Positions 17,116 through 24,331 of a stretch of 64,000 nt of DNA are shown in pieces. This DNA comes from Streptomyces sp. NRRL S-118 (lineage in GTDB: Bacteria > Actinomycetota > Actinomycetes > Streptomycetales > Streptomycetaceae). Below the pieces are notes generated by a model. The model saw only the letters and a program-made list of their open reading frames with translations, ran no database searches and was not told the origin of the DNA. The stretch spans positions 73,657 through 137,656 of the forward strand of contig NZ_KL591021.1 of the NCBI RefSeq assembly GCF_000716335.1. The letters are read 5' to 3'. A program made the translations under genes and the position numbers. Within the stretch, counting starts at the first letter, position 1, and every line of letters begins with the position of its first letter.

Positions 17116-17591
17116 GGCTGGCTCCTTCACGGAGAGGCCGTCGGCGAGGCGCGGAGATGCCGGCGCAGCCCGGAATGGGGACGTAACGGGCACACTCCCA
17201 GGCGGAGCTCCGGGGGAGCGCACGTCCGCAAAGCGGGCGGCACCGCGGATGGCTCGCGGTGACGGCGTTCGCTACAGACAGGCAAAAACGGGTGCTCTTC
17301 CGTCGTGTGCGTCGCCATGTGCGCGAGCGGCGGGCGTGCCTCAGCTCACAGAGAAAGGCCGCGGACGGGAGAACGGTTGGTACTGCACGATCGACTTCGA
17401 TCCACCGCAGCCCCACCTCCTCCGGCCGGTCCCCCGTGGGGGATGACGTGTCGTCGGGACTGGAACGTGTCCCCCAGCTGCTGCTGGGACGCGCCCTCAG
17501 GCACGCATTCCCGACCAGCGGCCAAGACTATCAGCCGACTGAGGGTCAATCCCTTTCTTTGCCCATTCCATACGCGCTTTATGCTCGCTGG
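17116..17591. other. Divergent intergenic region, 476 bp
   Basis: It separates leftward corA from the rightward suppressor-of-fused gene. I see no gene with a good start and codon bias. I looked for a Mg-responsive M-box in the corA leader and could not recognise one. The right end (17520-17591) becomes AT-richer, with TTGCCC and TATGCT placed so that transcription would start close to the ATG at 17592. Confidence 0.45.
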
Positions 17592-18176
17592 ATGGAAGAA
17601 GTTCTTGCACTGGTCGAGGCCCGGCTGCGCACGGCCCTGGGCGAGCCGGACGCGCGTGCCGCGGTGACCTTCCTCGGCACGGATCGCATCGAAGTGCTCC
17701 GCTTCACCGAGGCCGATGTGGTGCGGTACGCCACGCTCGGCATGTCGGCCCAGCCGATGGCCGACCCCACGGCGGCGCTCGCCGACCCGGTCAAGGGTCC
17801 GCGCGCGGAGCTCGTCCTGACGGTGCGGGCGGGTCTCGCCGACACCGACAAGGTGCTGCGCCCGCTCGCCGTCCTCGCCGCCTCGCCGCAGGTGGAGGGC
17901 GTGGTGGTGGCGCCGGGCGCGTCCCTGGACCTGGGGGAACCGCTGTGGCCGGGCGCGCCGTTCAGCTCCGTGCTCGTCGCGGAGTCCGGGGGGCTCGTCG
18001 AGGACCTGGAGCTGGACGCGCCGAGGGATCCGGTGCGGTTCCTGCCGCTGCTGCCGATGACGCCCAACGAGGCCGCGTGGAAGCGGGTTCACGGCGCGCA
18101 GGCGCTCCAGGAGCGGTGGCTGAACGCCGGCACGGACCTGCGCGATCCGCTGCGCAGGTCCGTAACCCTCGACTGA
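17592..18176 (+). CDS. Suppressor-of-fused (SUFU) domain protein
   Basis: 194 residues. It matches the bacterial SUFU-like family: VTFLGTDRIEVLRF, VVRYATLGMSAQPM, GPRAELVLTVRAG, LPLLPMTPNEAAWKRVHGAQALQERW. The fold is a single alpha/beta domain with no catalytic residues apparent; bacterial SUFU proteins are thought to be immunity or binding proteins. ATG at 17592 where family similarity starts; no Shine-Dalgarno precedes it and a -10-like TATGCT ends six bases upstream, so the mRNA may be leaderless. It stands alone, and no toxin gene is adjacent. Confidence 0.85.
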   Translation: MEEVLALVEARLRTALGEPDARAAVTFLGTDRIEVLRFTEADVVRYATLGMSAQPMADPTAALADPVKGPRAELVLTVRAGLADTDKVLRPLAVLAASPQVEGVVVAPGASLDLGEPLWPGAPFSSVLVAESGGLVEDLELDAPRDPVRFLPLLPMTPNEAAWKRVHGAQALQERWLNAGTDLRDPLRRSVTLD

Positions 18177-18213
18177 GGAACGCCGCTTGGTGCCGGCTTC
18201 CCCCGCGGTCCGG

Positions 18214-19431
18214 TCAGCCGGCCGCGGGCGCCGGCTGCGGCAGCAGCTGCTCCTGCGCCTCCCGGGTGAGCGAGCGCCGCCGGACGAGGACGATGGCCGC
18301 GCCGGTGAGGGCCGCGAGACCCGCCACCGCGAACGGCATGCGCACGTCGCTCCACTCCTCGATCCTCGGCGCGAGCCAGGGCGCCGCGGCGGCCGCGAAC
18401 CAGCGCACGAATTTGTAGCCGGCGCCGGCGACCGGGCGCGGCGCGTCCGACACGTCGAGGGCCAGCTCGGTGAAGACGGTGTTGTTCATGCCGATGAAGG
18501 CGCCGGACAGGATCGTGCAGACGATCGCCGTGGTGCGGTCCCCGTACCCGAGGACGACGACGTCGGCGGCGAGCAGCACCAGGGAGGTCCCGAGCACCTT
18601 CAGCGACCCGAACCGCTCCTGCAGCCGCGGTGCGACCGGCACGGAGAACAGGGCGAGCAGCACGCCCCAGGCGAAGAAGACCGCCCCGGACCGGTACGGC
18701 GTCATGTCGAGCACGAACGGCGTGAAGGCCAGGACCGTGAAGAAGGCGTAGTTGTAGAAGAACGCGGAGGCGGCGGCCGAGGCCAGCCCGCCGTGGCCGA
18801 GCGCCTTCAGCGGATCGAGCAGCGACGTCCGGCGGGCGGGCCGGGGCTGCTCCTCCAGGAACGCGGCGATGCAGAGGAAACCGACGGCCATCAGCGCGGC
18901 CGTGCCGAAGAAGGGGTAGCGCCAGCCGGCGTCCCCGAGCGCGGCTCCCAGCAGCGGTCCGCAGGCCATGCCGAGGCCGAGCGCCGACTCGTACAACAGG
19001 ATCGCCGCCGCGCTCCCGCCGGCCGCCGCACCGACGATCACGGCCAGCGAGGTGGAGACGAACAGGGCGTTGCCGAGCCCCCAGCCGGCCCGGAAGCCGA
19101 CCAGTTCGCCGACCGAGCCGGACGTCCCGGACAGCGCGGCGAAGACGATCACGAGCGTGAGTCCGGCCAGGAGCGTGCGGCGGCCGCCGATGCGGCTGGA
19201 GACGAATCCCGTGAGCGGCATCGCGACGGCGGTGATCAGGAAGTACGAGGTGAACAGCAGCGAGACCTGGCTCGGCGTGGCATCGAGGCCCTGTGCGATC
19301 GACGGCAGGATCGGGTCGACGAGTCCGATGCCCATGAAGGCGACGACGGACGCGCCGGCGGTGGCCCAGACGGCCCCGGGCTGGCGCAGGATGCCGTGCG
19401 CCCCTTCGTCGAAGGGGTCCTCCGACCGCAT
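18214..19431 (-). CDS. MFS transporter (DHA family efflux pump)
   Basis: 405 residues with about 12 hydrophobic helices. N-terminal half carries the major facilitator pattern (GIGLVDPILPSIAQGL in helix 1 and GFVSSRIGGRRTLLAG, the motif A loop between helices 2 and 3; RAGWGLGNALFV). It is likely a drug or metabolite exporter of the DHA1 type. I start at ATG 19431 because GAGGGGA lies 8 bases before it; the earlier ATG at 19467 has no Shine-Dalgarno and lies in AT-rich control DNA. No regulator gene is adjacent. Confidence 0.88.
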   Translation of the reverse strand: MRSEDPFDEGAHGILRQPGAVWATAGASVVAFMGIGLVDPILPSIAQGLDATPSQVSLLFTSYFLITAVAMPLTGFVSSRIGGRRTLLAGLTLVIVFAALSGTSGSVGELVGFRAGWGLGNALFVSTSLAVIVGAAAGGSAAAILLYESALGLGMACGPLLGAALGDAGWRYPFFGTAALMAVGFLCIAAFLEEQPRPARRTSLLDPLKALGHGGLASAAASAFFYNYAFFTVLAFTPFVLDMTPYRSGAVFFAWGVLLALFSVPVAPRLQERFGSLKVLGTSLVLLAADVVVLGYGDRTTAIVCTILSGAFIGMNNTVFTELALDVSDAPRPVAGAGYKFVRWFAAAAAPWLAPRIEEWSDVRMPFAVAGLAALTGAAIVLVRRRSLTREAQEQLLPQPAPAAG

Positions 19432-19469
19432 GGATGGTGTCCCCTCACTCCGCCGGATGGGTGCCATGT

Positions 19470-19502
19470 ACACACAATAATTTAGACAAACTAATGGATG
19501 CA
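19470..19502. promoter_or_regulatory. AT-rich control segment with small palindrome upstream of the MFS gene
   Basis: A 30-base segment far poorer in GC than its surroundings. It contains the inverted repeat TTAG-acaaa-CTAA (19482-19494). It sits 40-70 bases before the MFS start codon and is a candidate promoter/operator for a MarR- or TetR-type regulator encoded elsewhere. Confidence 0.35.
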
Positions 19503-19590
19503 AATCACATCTACTTCGGGGCGGATGGCGGCACACCGGAAGGGTGATCGTCCTTGACGCGGCGCCGGAGGGGTAGGACCGTTGAACGCT

Positions 19591-20229
19591 ATGAGGGGCG
19601 AACCCAGTTGCCCGAGGTGTGGAGGCCGGGTCCGGGCGCCCGGTCTCTTCTCCGACTCCTGGCAGTGCGCCGTGCACGGTCCCGTGCAGCCGCTGCAGCC
19701 CGTGCTCCCGCCCAGTGTGGAGGCGCTCGGCGTGGTCACGCGCCGCGCCCAGGTCCCCGTCTGGATGCCGTGGCCGCTCCCGCTCGACTGGCTCTTCACC
19801 GGTGTCACGTACGCGGGCGACGACCGCAGCGGCGGCCGTGCCACCGTCGTCGCCTGCTCCGGACCGGCCCCGCTCGGCGGCACCGGCGAGCTGCTGCTCG
19901 TCGCCGAGGAGCTCGGCGTCGGCCTCGGGGCGCGGTACGCCGGCATCGACGGGCCCGACCCGGGGCCGCACATCTGCGGCGACAAGCCCCCGCAGGCCAA
20001 GGTTCTCGCGGCCGGCCGCCCCACCCCCCTCTGGCACGTCACCGACGCGCCCGACGACCGCGCCGTCTTCGCGGGGGAGGCGCGCGGGCTGTGGCTGTGG
20101 GCGATCGTCTGGCCGGAGCGGTCCGGAATGCTGCTGTACGACGAGCTCGTCCTGACGGACGTCCGCGAGGCGGGCGCCGAGGTCGAGCTCCTGCCCTGCG
20201 GCGCGCTCACGCCCCGCCTCCTGACCTGA
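19591..20229 (+). CDS. Conserved hypothetical protein with N-terminal zinc ribbon (DUF6758-like)
   Basis: 212 residues. It begins MRGEPSCPRCGGRVRAPGLFSDSWQC, a CxxC...C zinc-ribbon half-site with a second Cys/His set (WQCAVHG). The rest is a conserved streptomycete domain (WMPWPLPLDWLFTGVTYAGDD, GLGARYAGIDGPDPGP, GLWLWAIVWPE). Two starts compete: ATG at 19591, where family sequence begins, and TTG at 19582, which has GGAGGGG at a better distance. Function unknown. It is divergent from the MFS gene. Confidence 0.83.
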   Translation: MRGEPSCPRCGGRVRAPGLFSDSWQCAVHGPVQPLQPVLPPSVEALGVVTRRAQVPVWMPWPLPLDWLFTGVTYAGDDRSGGRATVVACSGPAPLGGTGELLLVAEELGVGLGARYAGIDGPDPGPHICGDKPPQAKVLAAGRPTPLWHVTDAPDDRAVFAGEARGLWLWAIVWPERSGMLLYDELVLTDVREAGAEVELLPCGALTPRLLT

Positions 20230-20388
20230 GGCGGGGGAGCGTCCGGGCCGCGCGGCCCCGGCGTGCCGGCGCGCGGCCGGGGGCCGGGGAGCCCCGTGCC
20301 GGGCCGCCCCGGCGCGGCGGGCCGGTGGCCGGCAGGCGGTTATCCTGGAGCGTCCCCTGTCCGCACCCGAGCCCCGGAGTCACGCGTC

Positions 20389-21258
20389 GTGCGCATCGAC
20401 CTGCACACCCACTCCACGGCTTCGGACGGTACGGACACCCCGGCCGAGCTCATGCGCTCCGCCGCCGCGGCCGGCCTGGACGTCGTCGCGCTGACGGACC
20501 ACGACACCACCCGCGGCCACGCCGAAGCGGCCGCCGCGCTCGCGGGCCTCGACCGGGAACTCACCCTCGTCACCGGCGCCGAGCTCTCCTGCCGTGTCGA
20601 CGGCATCGGCGTCCACATGCTCGCGTACCTCTTCGACCCGGACGAGCCCGAACTGGCCCGCGAGCGGGAGCTCGTGCGCGACGACCGGGTGCCGCGCGCC
20701 CGGGCGATGGTGGGCAAGCTCCGGGAGCTGGGCGTGCCCGTCACCTGGGAGCGCGTCGCGGCCATCGCCGGGGACGGCTCCGTCGGGCGCCCGCACATAG
20801 CCGAGGCGCTCGTCGAGCTCGGCGTGGTGGCGAGCGTGTCCGACGCCTTCACGCCCGAGTGGCTCGCCGACGGCGGCCGGGCGTACGTCGAGAAGCACGA
20901 ACTGGACCCGTACACCGCGATCCGTCTCGTCAAGGCGGCCGGCGGTGTCACCGTCTTCGCGCACCCGCTCGCCGTCAAGCGCGGGCGCACCGTGCCCGAG
21001 GACGTCCTGGCCGGCCTCGCCGCGCACGGCCTCGACGGCATCGAGGTCGACCACATGGACCACGACGAGTCCGCACGCGCACGGCTGCGCGGCCTCGCCG
21101 CCGACCTCGGTCTGCTGACCACCGGATCCAGCGACTACCACGGCAGCCGCAAGACCTGCCGGCTCGGCGAGTACACGACCGACCCGGAGATCTACGGAGA
21201 GATCACGCGCCGCGCCACCGGCGCGTTCCCGGTGCCGGGCACGGGCGGACGCCCGTAA
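20389..21258 (+). CDS. PHP-domain metal-dependent phosphoesterase
   Basis: 289 residues. The PHP motifs are clear: DLHTHSTASDG at the N-terminus, LTDHDTT, VTGAELSC, FAHPLA and SSDYHGS. This is the YciV/RNase AM type, whose characterised members hydrolyse 3',5'-nucleotide bisphosphates (pAp) or trim RNA 5' ends using a trinuclear metal site. GTG at 20389. The gap before it (20230-20388) is almost pure G/C with many possible hairpins. MarC follows 107 bp downstream. Confidence 0.9.
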   Translation: MRIDLHTHSTASDGTDTPAELMRSAAAAGLDVVALTDHDTTRGHAEAAAALAGLDRELTLVTGAELSCRVDGIGVHMLAYLFDPDEPELARERELVRDDRVPRARAMVGKLRELGVPVTWERVAAIAGDGSVGRPHIAEALVELGVVASVSDAFTPEWLADGGRAYVEKHELDPYTAIRLVKAAGGVTVFAHPLAVKRGRTVPEDVLAGLAAHGLDGIEVDHMDHDESARARLRGLAADLGLLTTGSSDYHGSRKTCRLGEYTTDPEIYGEITRRATGAFPVPGTGGRP

Positions 21259-21365
21259 CGCAGGCAGCGCCGCCGCGGTGCCGTCCGCGGCTCCCCGCGG
21301 TCCGCCCTGCGCTCTCTCCTCCCTCCCCCTTTTCTGTACGACCCTCTTCCCGCAAGGCCCACACT

Positions 21366-21971
21366 GTGTTCGACGTTGCCGTCTTCGGCTCCCTCTTCCT
21401 CACCCTTTTTGTCATCATGGATCCCCCCGGGATCACGCCGATCTTCCTCGCCCTGACCTCCGGCCGCCCCGCCAAGACGCAGCGCCGGATGGCCTGGCAG
21501 GCGGTCGCCGTCGCCTTCGGTGTGATCACCGTCTTCGGCATCCTGGGCCAGCAGATCCTGGACTACCTGCACGTCTCCGTTCCCGCCCTGATGATCGCGG
21601 GTGGTCTGCTCCTGCTGCTCATCGCGCTCGACCTGCTCACCGGCAAGACGGACGAGCCCCAGCAGACCAAGGACGTCAACGTCGCCCTCGTACCGCTCGG
21701 CATGCCGCTGCTCGCCGGGCCGGGCGCGATCGTGTCCGTCATCCTGGCGGTGCAGCACGCGGACAGCGCCGGGGAGCAGGTGTCGGTGTGGTGCGCGATC
21801 GTCGCCATGCACGTGGTGCTGTGGCTGACCATGCGCTACTCGCTGGTCATCATCCGCGTGATCAAGGACGGCGGGGTGGTGCTGGTGACGCGGCTCGCCG
21901 GGATGATGCTGTCGGCGATCGCCGTGCAGCAGATCATCAACGGCGTCACGCAGACGATCCAGGCCGCCTGA
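21366..21971 (+). CDS. MarC family integral membrane protein
   Basis: 201 residues with six hydrophobic helices, in the MarC/UPF0056 pattern: SLFLTLFVIMDPPGITPIFLALTSG in helix 1 and PLLAGPGAIVSVIL in helix 4 (the conserved PLLAGPG). GTG at 21366. Formerly linked to multiple antibiotic resistance, a role since withdrawn for E. coli MarC; transport function unknown. Followed by a strong terminator. Confidence 0.92.
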   Translation: MFDVAVFGSLFLTLFVIMDPPGITPIFLALTSGRPAKTQRRMAWQAVAVAFGVITVFGILGQQILDYLHVSVPALMIAGGLLLLLIALDLLTGKTDEPQQTKDVNVALVPLGMPLLAGPGAIVSVILAVQHADSAGEQVSVWCAIVAMHVVLWLTMRYSLVIIRVIKDGGVVLVTRLAGMMLSAIAVQQIINGVTQTIQAA

Positions 21972-22012
21972 CCCGCCTCGTGCCCACGTCGTCGCGGTGG
22001 TCCCGCGCACGG

Positions 22013-22052
22013 CCGCGCCCCCGCACGGACGTGTTTCCGTGCGGGGGCGCGG
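22013..22052. terminator. Strong hairpin terminator
   Basis: A perfect 17-bp stem (22013-22029 with 22036-22052; core GCGCCCCCGCACGGA) and a 6-base loop CGTGTT. Located between convergent marC and the small gene ending at 22079. Confidence 0.85.
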
Positions 22053-22078
22053 TCGGTGTGCGGGTCACGCCCAGGCGC

Positions 22079-22231
22079 TCACGACGCCGTCGTGCCGGCC
22101 GGGCGGATGTAGATGCGCTGCCCGATCGCGGCAGCCTGCTGAACCATCCGGGTGACGGAGGCGGCATCCACGACGGTGCTGTCCACGGCGTTGCCGTCGA
22201 CATCGTCGAGTCGCATGATCTCAAAGCGCAC
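22079..22231 (-). CDS. Small conserved Streptomyces protein, 50 aa
   Basis: 50 residues, beginning with GTG-encoded MRFEIMRLDDVDGNAVDST and ending RIYIRPAGTTAS. Good AGGGAG Shine-Dalgarno 8-10 bases before the GTG at 22231. No known domain; the sequence is conserved in Streptomyces next to the NYN-domain gene from memory. Divergent from that gene with about 130 bp between. Confidence 0.82.
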   Translation of the reverse strand: MRFEIMRLDDVDGNAVDSTVVDAASVTRMVQQAAAIGQRIYIRPAGTTAS

Positions 22232-22363
22232 GGGCTTCTCCCTTCGTCGTCCTGCATACGGGTACAACGATCTGCGGACCTTAAACATTCCCTACGCTAA
22301 GGAAAATTTTCGAGTGCCTAAATACTGGCGGGCCGAGCCCCGCCGTCGGACAATGAAGCCGGT

Positions 22364-23290
22364 ATGAACGCCCCCATGAACGCCGGTGTGAACGACCCGG
22401 AGACGCTGAGCGAACTCGGCACCCGCCTGGAGCGCACCAATGAGCTCCTGCAGCGCATGCTGGCCGAGGTGGCGAAGACTCCCTCGACCCATGCCATCTT
22501 CGTCGACGCCGGTTACGTCTATGCTGCGGCCGGGTTGCTGGTGGCGGGCACCGAGGACCGGCGCGCCTTCGACCTCGACGCGGAGGGCCTGATCGAGGCC
22601 TTCATCGACAAGGCCCGCACGATCTTCGCCGACAGCCGGCTGCTGCGGGTGTACTGGTACGACGGCGCACGCCGCCGCCTCCACACCCCCGAACAGCAGG
22701 TCATCGCCGAACTGCCCGACGTCAAGGTCCGGCTCGGCAACCTCAACGCCAACAACCAGCAGAAGGGCGTCGACTCCCTCATCCGCTCCGACCTGGAGTC
22801 ACTCGCCCGGCACCGGGCGATCAGCGACGCGGCGCTGGTCGGCGGCGACGAGGACCTTGTCTCGGCGGTGGAGGCGGCGCAGGGGTACGGGGCGCGCGTC
22901 CACCTGTGGGGCATCGAGGCGGCGGACGGCCGCAACCAGGCGGAGCCGCTGCTCTGGGAGGTCGACAGCCGGCGCGTCTTCGACCTCGACTTCTGCCGGC
23001 CGTACGTCACCCGGCGACCGGTGACGACGTACGAGAACGAGGGCGAGCCGCCGCCCTCGCGCGACGAGGTGCGCCTCCTCGGCGCACGGATCGCGGCGAC
23101 GTGGCTGGCGGAGCGGGGGCCGGAGGCGATGGCCGAGCTGCTGCCCGGCCACCCCTACCTCCCCGGCCCGGTGGACCAGGACCTGCTGATGGAGGCGGAG
23201 CGCCGGCTGAGCCGGTCCCTGCGCGGGCACGCCGTGCTGCGGCGTGCCCTGCGGGACGGGTTCTGGCAGCAGCTTCAGTCGCGCTCCTGA
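22364..23290 (+). CDS. NYN-domain (PIN-like) ribonuclease family protein
   Basis: 308 residues. The NYN/LabA-like fold is shown by its acidic metal-binding motifs: HAIFVDAGYVYAAAG (first Asp), RVYWYDGARR, GVDSLIRSDLESLA (second Asp) and DAALVGGDEDLVSAVE (third acidic pair). The C-terminal third has an extra helical region (DEVRLLGARIAATWLAERG...). Predicted Mg-dependent RNase or RNA-binding protein. ATG at 22364 has no obvious Shine-Dalgarno, and GACAAT ends nine bases upstream, compatible with a very short or absent leader. The 3' end overlaps the convergent hydrolase gene by 16 bases. Confidence 0.87.
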   Translation: MNAPMNAGVNDPETLSELGTRLERTNELLQRMLAEVAKTPSTHAIFVDAGYVYAAAGLLVAGTEDRRAFDLDAEGLIEAFIDKARTIFADSRLLRVYWYDGARRRLHTPEQQVIAELPDVKVRLGNLNANNQQKGVDSLIRSDLESLARHRAISDAALVGGDEDLVSAVEAAQGYGARVHLWGIEAADGRNQAEPLLWEVDSRRVFDLDFCRPYVTRRPVTTYENEGEPPPSRDEVRLLGARIAATWLAERGPEAMAELLPGHPYLPGPVDQDLLMEAERRLSRSLRGHAVLRRALRDGFWQQLQSRS

Positions 23291-24177
23291 GCCGGCGCGG
23301 GCCGTGTCCGCCCCCGCTCGTCCCAGAACGCGGCGACGGCCTGCGCCGTCTCCAGCGGCCGGTCGGTGTTCGGGGAGTGCTCCGCCCCGCCGATGACGGT
23401 GCGGTGCGCGCCGAGCCGTCCGGCCATGGCGTCCAGCAGCGGAACGGGCCAGGTGTCGTCGCGCTCGCCGGACACCACGTGCAGGGGAAGCCGCGGGCGC
23501 ACGGCGGCGAGTTCCCCGACCCGGTCCGGTTCCACGGTCAGCTGACGGCCGGTCGCCACGAGCTGGGCGGGGTGGTGGCGCAGCCAGCGCTGCCGCAGGT
23601 CCTCGCGGTTGCTCCGCGGGTCGTCGGCCTCCTCCGGGGGATCGAGCGCCCGCATGGCGTCCCACACCTGCGCCATGTCCATCACCCGCAGGGCGTCGCT
23701 CAGCAGCTTGATCTTCTGCTGCTGGGCGGGGACGACCTCGGCGGGACCCGACGACATGAGGGTGAGCGAGGCGAAGGGCGCGGCGTCGAGGAGGACGGCG
23801 GCGCGCGCGATCTGCCCGCCGAGGGAGTGCCCGAGCAGGTGCACGGGCCTCCCGCCGTCCGCGACGGCCTCCGCCTGAGCGAGCACGTCCCGCGCCAACT
23901 CGCCCTGCGCGTACGTCTCTTCGTCCTCGGAGCCGTCGGTCTCGTACTGTCCCCGGCCGTCGACGGCGACGGTCCGGTACCCGGCGTCGGCGAGCGGCTG
24001 GAGCATCGCGATGAAGTCCTCCTTGCTGCCGGTGTAGCCCGGCAGCAGCAGGGCGGTGCCCTTCACCGCCGCGCCCTCACCGGGGCGGGCGTCGAGAACG
24101 GCGAACGCGCCACGTGCGGTGCCGAGACGGTACGCACGGGCGCAGGGCGGAGGAGTGAAGGTGGGCGGCCGGCTCAT
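23275..24177 (-). CDS. Alpha/beta hydrolase
   Basis: 300 residues. Alpha/beta hydrolase core with nucleophile elbow GHSLGG, oxyanion region LLPGYTGSKEDF, acid Asp in VSGERDDTWPVP and catalytic His in GGAEHSPNTDRP. The ATG at 24177 begins MSRPPTFTPPPCARAYRLGT. Cytoplasmic; substrate unknown. It overlaps the NYN gene tail to tail by 16 bases. Confidence 0.88.
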   Translation of the reverse strand: MSRPPTFTPPPCARAYRLGTARGAFAVLDARPGEGAAVKGTALLLPGYTGSKEDFIAMLQPLADAGYRTVAVDGRGQYETDGSEDEETYAQGELARDVLAQAEAVADGGRPVHLLGHSLGGQIARAAVLLDAAPFASLTLMSSGPAEVVPAQQQKIKLLSDALRVMDMAQVWDAMRALDPPEEADDPRSNREDLRQRWLRHHPAQLVATGRQLTVEPDRVGELAAVRPRLPLHVVSGERDDTWPVPLLDAMAGRLGAHRTVIGGAEHSPNTDRPLETAQAVAAFWDERGRTRPAPAQERD

Positions 24178-24280
24178 GCCCCGAGGCTACCGGTGCCACC
24201 ACGGCCCCTCACCGGGACGCCCCCTCCTGCCCGTTCCGCCGGGCGGCGGCCGTGAGCGTGGCCGGCAGCGGCCGGGAACG

Positions 24281-24322
24281 ACGGCGGCCCCCGCTCCTCC
24301 GGGGAGGAACGGGGGCCGCCGT
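24281..24322. terminator. Long hairpin terminator downstream of the DEAD-box helicase
   Basis: A 13-bp outer stem (24281-24293 with 24310-24322, ACGGCGGCCCCCG) continues after one mismatch into a 6-bp inner stem TCCTCC/GGAGGA. It lies directly 3' of the leftward helicase gene, which ends at 24332. Confidence 0.8.
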
Positions 24323-24331
24323 GGCCGGGCG

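Noticed and set aside
17116..17340. M-box (ykoK) Mg riboswitch before corA
   Set aside because: I could not find the conserved M-box core on the minus strand; Mg control by another route remains possible.
20230..20388. Gene or RNA in the very GC-rich gap before the PHP gene
   Set aside because: The gap can fold in many ways because it is almost pure G/C, but there is no start codon with codon bias and no distinct stem with defined ends.
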